IMG/VR virus record: IMGVR_UViG_3300010885_054652 | Span: 1 to 26,663 of that record | Reading direction: 5' to 3' (one strand) | DNA from: a virus | Length of the DNA stretch: 26,663 nucleotides | The notes under the pieces: model-generated | Databases searched by the model: none | What the model was told of the DNA's origin: nothing | What the model saw: the letters and a program-made list of their open reading frames with translations, nothing else | Translations under genes and position numbers: made by a program | Shown here: positions 21,480 through 26,663 of the stretch, one piece after another | Numbering within the stretch: the first letter of the stretch is position 1 | Layout: each line of letters opens with the position of its first letter

Positions 21480-23420
21480 ATGCAATACTGGTATAGCGCA
21501 CAACTACGACAATATCGGATACAATTCATCCGAGTTTTTTCAAATTTCTATGTTCAAACAGGACTGGGCGGTCCCAACAATACCGCCCAGCTCTTGCGTG
21601 TGCCCTGTAGATACGGTGACCCATCTAGGATCGCAGAGACCATTGTCAGAGGCAACAGCGAAAACAAGCTGCTTAGCACACCGTTCATCACGACCCATCT
21701 GGCCAACATCAACATGGCCCCACAGCGACGCCAGGATCCCAGCCTGGTAGAAACCGTTGTGGTCAATGAGAGGGCCTATGACGAAAGCAATCAGGCCTAT
21801 CTAGAAACCATGGGCAATCGCTACATGGTTGAACGATACATGCCAGTGCCCTATGATCTTACCATGCAGGTGGACATCTGGACCAGCAATCTGGACCAAA
21901 AAGAACAGCTATTCGAACAGATCATGGTACTGTTCAACCCCAGCATAGACATACAAACCAGCAACAATCCCATAGATTGGAGCTGGCTTACATACTGCGA
22001 AATGCAGGACAACATCACATGGAGCAGCCGCAGCATTCCCATGGGAACAGACAATCCCATCGACGTGATGACCCTGCAATTCAAATTGCCAGCATTGATC
22101 AATCCCCCTGCCAAAATCAAGAAGCAGGCCATCATCCAAGAAATAATAACCAATCTCAGGATAGATGCTGAGCATCAAGACGGAGATGTTGAATGGCAAC
22201 CCAATGATTTCCTGTTACAGGAAGTGACCACGCCCGGTGATTACAGCATCGCGTTGATCTATATCAATGCTACCACATACAACATCAGCCTAACCAATCA
22301 TGCAGGCAATCCAACTGACACTCTGGGACTGTCAACCATAGTCTACAGCCAATCTGATCCTCAGCTGATTCCTGGTACCAACTTGACGTGGAATGGCGTT
22401 CTGATACCTGTCAATACCAACGTGCTTGCTGATTTTGTTGCCAGCACCAATGAACTGCTGCTGGATACCAATATGAGTTTGAAGCAGATCAACGGTAATC
22501 TGCTGCATTTCGTCAATGCAGCAGGCACAGATAATGTTTTTATGGCAGGCATCCCAGATGCGCTTGGAGGATTGGGTATCACAGCAGGTATCCATCCAGG
22601 TAAGAAACTCAGCTGGCGTCGTTTGCTGGAAGCATATGGTAATGTAAAGCCAGCCAGCAGCTATGGTCTAGGAGCCAGCAGCATCGATCTGTTGTTTGGC
22701 ACGGACGTTGAAAACATCAGCCAAACCGTAAGCGGGTTCATTGACTGGCACCCGCTGGACGAGAACCTTTTGGTATGGCTCCCCATCAGCTCTACCCTTC
22801 CCTCAGCAACGATCCCTGCCATCACCGCAGTGGTAAATCCTCAGGTCAAGGGACCTCTGGCAGGATTGCCAGCCAGCGCACTGGGCCAGCGCTATCTGCT
22901 GCTGGAAAAGCCAGCCGATGAAAGCGCCAGCTGGTTGTTCACTGGCCGTGACACCGTAACTGTCAGTCTGGAGAATCCATTGCTGACACCCAGCAGTAAT
23001 TTTGTATGGAATGGCCATCTGATCCCGATAAATGGCACTGACCTTGGAAAATTTGCCAGTGATACCACAGCTCTGCTGAGCAATACCGGGCTATATGTAA
23101 CAGATGTTGGCAACATCCTGCGATTCATCAATGACCGAGGAACTGCCAACAGCTTTGCGCGTGGATCTCCGCGTGATGGACTGCTGGGTATTGGTATCGA
23201 ACCAGGAACATATGGCAGTGACAGCGCATATGCACAGGCCAATGACATAGTGGAGTGGGACGGTAATCTATGGAAGGTGTCTTGGTCGGCCAGCATGAAC
23301 CAAAACACCGCATATGTGACAAATCAGTTGACAGGCAAGCTACTAGAATGGGATGGCCAGCAATGGAGCGAATATCTTCCCAAGAAAGTGTTCCCTGGTT
23401 ACTGGCATATCAACATCTAG
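21480..23420 (+). CDS. gp15: Tail sheath stabiliser/terminator (gp15-like) with a repeated C-terminal extension
   Basis: Residues 1-230 match gp15, which caps the tail and joins it to the neck: MQYWYSAQLRQYRIQFIRVF, SNFYVQ, then a Pro/Asn-rich loop, ERYMPVPYDLTMQVDIWTSN and FEQIMVLFNPSIDIQ. T4 gp15 is 272 aa; this one has 646. The extra 400 residues hold two copies of a module (302-371 and 508-576: WNG-x-LIP-I/V-N, N-x-L-x-F-I/V-N, then LGI-x-x-G). Copy 2 lies inside a stretch that starts LPASALGQRYLLLEKP and ends ANDIVEWDGNLW and LLEWDGQQW, like DUF2793-type tail domains. The module resembles those in the sheath, which gp15 contacts in T4. AAGG lies 8 nt before the ATG. Confidence 0.85.
   Translation: MQYWYSAQLRQYRIQFIRVFSNFYVQTGLGGPNNTAQLLRVPCRYGDPSRIAETIVRGNSENKLLSTPFITTHLANINMAPQRRQDPSLVETVVVNERAYDESNQAYLETMGNRYMVERYMPVPYDLTMQVDIWTSNLDQKEQLFEQIMVLFNPSIDIQTSNNPIDWSWLTYCEMQDNITWSSRSIPMGTDNPIDVMTLQFKLPALINPPAKIKKQAIIQEIITNLRIDAEHQDGDVEWQPNDFLLQEVTTPGDYSIALIYINATTYNISLTNHAGNPTDTLGLSTIVYSQSDPQLIPGTNLTWNGVLIPVNTNVLADFVASTNELLLDTNMSLKQINGNLLHFVNAAGTDNVFMAGIPDALGGLGITAGIHPGKKLSWRRLLEAYGNVKPASSYGLGASSIDLLFGTDVENISQTVSGFIDWHPLDENLLVWLPISSTLPSATIPAITAVVNPQVKGPLAGLPASALGQRYLLLEKPADESASWLFTGRDTVTVSLENPLLTPSSNFVWNGHLIPINGTDLGKFASDTTALLSNTGLYVTDVGNILRFINDRGTANSFARGSPRDGLLGIGIEPGTYGSDSAYAQANDIVEWDGNLWKVSWSASMNQNTAYVTNQLTGKLLEWDGQQWSEYLPKKVFPGYWHINI
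22383..23207 (+). repeat. Two diverged copies of a module within the gp15-like gene
   Basis: Codons 302-371 (22383-22592) and 508-576 (23001-23207) encode similar modules. WNGVLIPVN pairs with WNGHLIPIN, GNLLHFVNAAGT with GNILRFINDRGT, and LGGLGITAG with LLGIGIEPG. The spacing between copies is 206 codons. The similarity is at protein level, so the duplication is old. Confidence 0.75.
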
Positions 23421-23428
23421 AGACAGAA

Positions 23429-23436
23429 AATAAATA
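23429..23436 (+). promoter_or_regulatory. Late-promoter-like site AATAAATA at the start of the CCA-adding-like gene
   Basis: AAAATAAATAGTTG-ATG places the core 4 nt before the ATG at 23441. With T4 spacing +1 falls at about the ATG, so this transcript would have almost no leader. No Shine-Dalgarno sequence is visible. Confidence 0.45.
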
Positions 23437-23440
23437 GTTG

Positions 23441-24181
23441 ATGCCCAACATATCACAACATATCGACATTGCCAGCTTTGAGGCAGCATGGCCAGCCAGT
23501 GCAACAAAAGTTGCCAAGCTGATCAAAGACTATGGATTTGAATTACGAGTGGTCGGAGGAGCCGTCAGGGATCTAATCAGAGGCCAAAAGCCGCGTGATA
23601 TAGATTTTGCAACTGATGCTGATCCTGCATTGCTGATATGGATGTTCAATCAAGAAGGCATTGAATGTGACAGCGGAGGCATTGCACACGGTACGGTCAA
23701 AGCAGTGTTCGGCGATGATGATGTGGTTGACGTTACCTGCATCAACTATCACATCGACCCCAGCAATGGCAGGGTCAAGATAGAGCATGATCGTGACTGG
23801 AAAGCAGACGCCCTGCGCAGGGATCTAACCATAAACAGCTTGTCAGTGGATCTAGATGGCAATCTCTATGATTATACCAATGGCATACAGGACATCAAAA
23901 CGCAGAGGTTGAGATTGAATCCGGGCGTGGATCTCAAGATCCGACAGGACCCAAATCTAATACTGAGATGGTTTCGTGCCATGGGCTATTTTGCCAACCC
24001 CAACTGGCCTACCAGAGATTTCAAAATGATGCAACGGATGATGCCTTTGCTGGCAAAGATCCGCAATGACAAGCGAGTACAGCTAGGCATAGCTGGTATC
24101 ATGTCACACCCCAACAGCAGGAAGATCATCAGGCTGATGTGCCAAGCAGGGGCCAGCAAGTATATTGATTTAGACTGTTGA
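23441..24181 (+). CDS. tRNA nucleotidyltransferase / poly(A) polymerase-like head (CCA-adding type)
   Basis: The 246-residue protein has class II nucleotidyltransferase motifs in order: RVVGGAVRD (36-44), RDIDFATDAD (52-61, D53 and D55), ALRRDLTINSLSVD (124-137), YDYTNGIQDI (143-152) and RQDPNLILRWFRA (168-180). Such enzymes add or repair the CCA end of tRNAs, or add A tails. Normal bacterial forms have about 400 residues; this one keeps the head and neck but lacks most of the body and tail that hold tRNA, so its substrate is uncertain. It follows gp15 closely, and a TTG at 23438 directly before the ATG is an alternative start. With Pth2 it is the second tRNA-related gene in the window. Confidence 0.85.
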   Translation: MPNISQHIDIASFEAAWPASATKVAKLIKDYGFELRVVGGAVRDLIRGQKPRDIDFATDADPALLIWMFNQEGIECDSGGIAHGTVKAVFGDDDVVDVTCINYHIDPSNGRVKIEHDRDWKADALRRDLTINSLSVDLDGNLYDYTNGIQDIKTQRLRLNPGVDLKIRQDPNLILRWFRAMGYFANPNWPTRDFKMMQRMMPLLAKIRNDKRVQLGIAGIMSHPNSRKIIRLMCQAGASKYIDLDC

Positions 24182-24194
24182 AATATGGTATCCT
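24165..24194 (+). promoter_or_regulatory. Weak candidate sigma70 promoter before the sugar cluster
   Basis: TTGATT (24165-24170) and TATCCT (24189-24194) are 18 nt apart, each with four of six consensus bases. It lies across the end of the CCA-adding-like gene, 29 nt before the epimerase ATG. Confidence 0.25.
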
Positions 24195-24222
24195 CTATCA
24201 GTAATGCGCATGGAGGAAGGTT

Positions 24223-25224
24223 ATGAAAACAGCATTAGTTTGTGGCGCTGGCGGATTTATCGGCAACCATATGGTTATCCGGCTAAAACAAGAAGGATAT
24301 TGGGTCCGCGGTGTTGATATCAAATTCCCGGAATACAATGATTCACATGCAGACGAGTTTGTAATTCAAGATTTATGTGAACGAAGCGCATGGGACACCT
24401 TGCTAGCACCGCCAGATGGCACGCAACTTGATGAAATATATCAATTTGCAGCCCTCATGGGAGGAGCTGGGTATATTTTCACTGGAATGCACGATGCGGA
24501 TATCATGCACAATTCTGCCACGATCAATCTCAACTGTTTGGATGCCATGGTCAAGCACGGCAAGAAATTTCACAACATCAGTGCTACCAAGATTTTCTAT
24601 TCCAGCAGTGCATGCATGTATCCTGAACACAACCAACAGGATCCACTGAATCCCAAGTGTAGAGAAGATTCAGCCTATCCAGCCAATCCAGACAGCGAAT
24701 ATGGTTGGGAGAAATTGTTCAGCGAGAGGCTGTTCCTCAGCTACAGCCGCAACTATGGTATACCAGTGAGAGTAGCACGATTCCACAATATCTTTGGTCC
24801 GCTTGGCACATGGCAAGGTGGCAAGGAAAAAGCGCCTGCTGCCATTTGCCGCAAGGTGGCCACAGCCGGCAACGACGGTGTTATTGAAGTCTGGGGCGAT
24901 GGTCAACAGACCCGCAGCTTCCTCTATGTGGATGAATGCATCGAAGGGGTCAAGCGATTGATGGAAGGCGATTTCCAGGGGCCTGTCAACATTGGCAGCG
25001 ATGAGATGGTGACCATCAACCAATTGGTAGAGATGATTGCTGAGATCAGCGGCAGAACCATCACCATCAACCATATTGACGGTCCGCTGGGTGTGCGAGG
25101 CCGAAACAGCGACAATGCATTGATCAACAAGCAGTTAGGTTGGGCCCCCAACCAACCGCTGGCCGATGGGTTGGCCATCACCTACCAGTGGATATGCCAA
25201 CAACTGGATCAGGCAGCACAATGA
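24223..25224 (+). CDS. GDP-mannose 3,5-epimerase-like enzyme
   Basis: The 333-residue extended SDR enzyme should convert GDP-D-mannose to GDP-L-galactose or GDP-L-gulose. The NAD-binding GAGGFIG is at 8-14. Catalytic residues known from the plant enzyme are all present at a constant offset of 14: C131 (SSSACMYPE), Y160 and K164 (YGWEK), and K203 (GGKEKAPAA). RFHNIFGPLGTW, GDGQQTRSFLYVDEC and VNIGSDEMVTINQ are near-identical to family hallmarks, as are the late GVRGRNSDN and LGWAP. A strong GGAGGAAGG site precedes the ATG. The next gene overlaps by ATGA, so the three sugar genes form one operon, probably for a modified surface or virion sugar. Confidence 0.92.
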   Translation: MKTALVCGAGGFIGNHMVIRLKQEGYWVRGVDIKFPEYNDSHADEFVIQDLCERSAWDTLLAPPDGTQLDEIYQFAALMGGAGYIFTGMHDADIMHNSATINLNCLDAMVKHGKKFHNISATKIFYSSSACMYPEHNQQDPLNPKCREDSAYPANPDSEYGWEKLFSERLFLSYSRNYGIPVRVARFHNIFGPLGTWQGGKEKAPAAICRKVATAGNDGVIEVWGDGQQTRSFLYVDECIEGVKRLMEGDFQGPVNIGSDEMVTINQLVEMIAEISGRTITINHIDGPLGVRGRNSDNALINKQLGWAPNQPLADGLAITYQWICQQLDQAAQ

Positions 25225-26063
25225 CAGATACTATTACTGATACCATATCCGTGTTTGGCGCACGTGGGTTCATAGGCAGCCGATACTGTGCCGCATACCC
25301 TGATAAAACCTGGCCAATACCGCGTGTACAGAGAAACCCTGTGACCAAGGACATACTGTGGTTCATATCAACCACAGACAATTACAATGTGTTTGGCGAT
25401 CTCACGCTGGATGTCGAGACCAACCTAATCACCATGCTAGAGACTCTCAGGTTCTGCCGTGGCGGCGATTACACTTTCAATTTCATATCAAGCTGGTTCG
25501 TGTATGGCAAGTGTGATCAATTACCTGCATCAGAAGACTTTGAATGCCGACCAACTGGCTTCTACAGCATTACCAAGCGTTGTGCAGAACAGTTGCTGAT
25601 CAGCTTCTGCGAAACACACAATATGAAATATCGAATCTTGAGACTGGGCAATGTTTATGGTCGCGGGGATCTCGGCGCCAGCAAGAAAAAGAATGCGATA
25701 CAGCATATGATCCAAAAGATACGAAACGGCGAGCCAGTTGACTTGTACAATGGTGGCACTGGTCGACGAGACCTCATACATGTCGATGATGTGGTGCGTG
25801 CGATAGATCTGGTGATATCCAACGGTGAGATCAATACCATCTACAACATTGGATCAGGTGTAGGTACCAGCGTCCGAGACATGATCTTGGCAGCCAAACA
25901 GCTTGCACAAAGCTCTAGCGAAATACGCAGCATACCTACCCCAACGTTTCACCAGCAGGTTCAGGTTGAGGATTTCTATCTCGATGTATCTAGACTAACC
26001 AAACTGGGATTTGAACCACAGATATCAATCACTGAAGGTATAAGGGAATTATTATCATCATGA
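25221..26063 (+). CDS. NAD-dependent epimerase/dehydratase (extended SDR family)
   Basis: The 280-residue protein has the Rossmann signature VFGARGFIGS (11-20), FISSWFVYG (88-96, with the catalytic Ser), FYSITK (114-119, with Y115 and K119 of the YxxxK pair), then RLGNVYGRGD and RRDLIHVDDVV, and a YNIGSG near the end. It belongs to the nucleotide-sugar epimerase/reductase group, but the substrate cannot be read from sequence. The frame is open upstream, but the ATG at 25221 overlaps the stop of the epimerase gene (ATGA) and places the Rossmann motif at the N terminus, so it is chosen. It probably acts on the product of, or in parallel to, the 3,5-epimerase. Confidence 0.85.
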   Translation: MTDTITDTISVFGARGFIGSRYCAAYPDKTWPIPRVQRNPVTKDILWFISTTDNYNVFGDLTLDVETNLITMLETLRFCRGGDYTFNFISSWFVYGKCDQLPASEDFECRPTGFYSITKRCAEQLLISFCETHNMKYRILRLGNVYGRGDLGASKKKNAIQHMIQKIRNGEPVDLYNGGTGRRDLIHVDDVVRAIDLVISNGEINTIYNIGSGVGTSVRDMILAAKQLAQSSSEIRSIPTPTFHQQVQVEDFYLDVSRLTKLGFEPQISITEGIRELLSS

Positions 26064-26663
26064 GACAGTTAGTAGAGAAATTCTTAGCTGACGCTATGAT
26101 CGAAAACGGCGGACAATTCCCGTTCATGGCCAACAAGTCTCGCTTTGACCCGTCCAAGGATACCGTTTACTACAGTGGTCCATTCTGGGATCAACAAGAG
26201 ATAGCCGAAGCTATCCATAGCCTCGTCAAAGGCAAATGGCTAAGCAGCGGTGAGAAGGTTGCAAGATTTGAGAAGAAATTTGGTGAGCAGTTCAATTTTG
26301 CCCACAACGTGATGGTCAACAGTGGTAGCTCTGCTAACCTTGTGATGATAGCTGCTCTAAAAAAGAGGTTTGGTTGGCTAGATGGTGACGAGATCATTGT
26401 CAGTGCCTGTGGCTTCCCAACCACAATTGCACCGGTTGCACAGAACAATCTAGTGCCATTGTTTGTAGATATCACGATGGATGATCTAAACTGGGATCTA
26501 GATCAGGTAGAATCTTCAATTGGTCCTCGCACCCGTGCTGTTTTTATGAGTCCTGTTCTCGGTAACCCCGGTGACATGGATCGCCTCGTTGCTATTTGCC
26601 AATTGCATAACATCAAGTTGATAGCAGACAACTGCGATAGCCTAGGCAGCAGATGGCAAGGGC
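26060..26663 (+). CDS. DegT/DnrJ/EryC1-family enzyme, RfbH-like, 3' end cut by the window edge
   Basis: 201 codons are present, starting with an ATG that overlaps the previous stop (ATGA). The N-terminal part has VYYSGPFWDQQEIAEAIHSL, then GKWLSSGEKVARFEKKFGEQ, VNSGSSANLV (87-95, phosphate and PLP contact), SACGFPTTIAPVAQNN (115-130), VPLFVDIT and ADNCDSLGS (189-197). The CGFPTT and DNCDSLGS forms look more like RfbH (CDP-4-keto-6-deoxyglucose 3-dehydrase) than like ordinary sugar aminotransferases. RfbH has His in place of the PLP-binding Lys, and that residue would lie just beyond the window, so the choice between transaminase and 3-dehydrase stays open. It fits a deoxy-sugar pathway with the two genes before it. 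Confidence 0.85.
   Translation, partial: MRQLVEKFLADAMIENGGQFPFMANKSRFDPSKDTVYYSGPFWDQQEIAEAIHSLVKGKWLSSGEKVARFEKKFGEQFNFAHNVMVNSGSSANLVMIAALKKRFGWLDGDEIIVSACGFPTTIAPVAQNNLVPLFVDITMDDLNWDLDQVESSIGPRTRAVFMSPVLGNPGDMDRLVAICQLHNIKLIADNCDSLGSRWQG

Noticed and set aside
1-26663. CRISPR array, insertion sequence or tandem DNA repeats
   Set aside because: No regularly spaced direct repeats or transposase gene were seen by eye; repeats present are at protein level only.

Overview
This window is a piece of the genome of a tailed phage of the T4 superfamily (contractile-tail myovirus), most like the T4-like phages of marine or freshwater bacteria. The evidence is a nearly full set of T4-type packaging, neck and tail genes: large and small terminase (gp17, gp16), head completion nuclease (gp4), tail sheath (gp18), tail tube (gp19) and a tube-like paralogue, neck proteins (gp13, gp14), sheath stabiliser (gp15) and deoxynucleotide kinase (gp1). 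A small protein with the motif pattern of the Usg family, which is known mainly from Alphaproteobacteria, hints at an alphaproteobacterial host. This is an inference only. There are no rRNA or tRNA genes, CRISPR arrays or insertion sequences.

Layout. Positions 1-8300 are a minus-strand block of late genes: an unidentified partial gene, gp17, the Usg-like protein, a nucleotidyltransferase, a Cys-rich protein, a protein with a head-targeting-like N terminus, gp16, gp4, an unidentified virion-type protein, a tube-like protein, gp19 and a 57-residue ORF. A plus-strand homing endonuclease gene (8399-10021) lies between gp19 and a very large tail sheath gene (10054-14385, minus). Positions 14480-16409 hold gp1 and a membrane/coiled-coil protein on the plus strand. 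A minus-strand group follows (16446-19613): a Pth2-type peptidyl-tRNA hydrolase, gp13 and a restriction-modification cassette that separates gp13 from gp14. The rest is plus strand: gp14, a GH19 endolysin, gp15, a CCA-adding-like nucleotidyltransferase, then a nucleotide-sugar cluster (GDP-mannose 3,5-epimerase, an SDR epimerase/dehydratase, and a DegT/RfbH-type enzyme cut by the window end).

Control. Ten short sites on both strands match or nearly match the T4 late promoter core TATAAATA and sit just before late genes or groups. Three genes outside the structural set (the membrane protein, Pth2 and the restriction nuclease) instead have sigma70-like promoters with TTGAC(G/A) -35 boxes. The Pth2 promoter carries a perfect 9-bp inverted repeat around its -10 box. 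A strong hairpin terminator separates gp19 from the tube-like gene.

Most notable: (1) an adenine methyltransferase in two overlapping genes whose halves are in swapped order (motif IV and target-recognition half first, motif X-I half second), next to a PD-(D/E)XK nuclease; (2) a sheath protein about twice the T4 length, with internal modules that resemble a duplicated module in gp15; (3) a nucleotidyltransferase whose N terminus looks like a T4 capsid-targeting sequence; (4) the Usg-like gene in the packaging operon.
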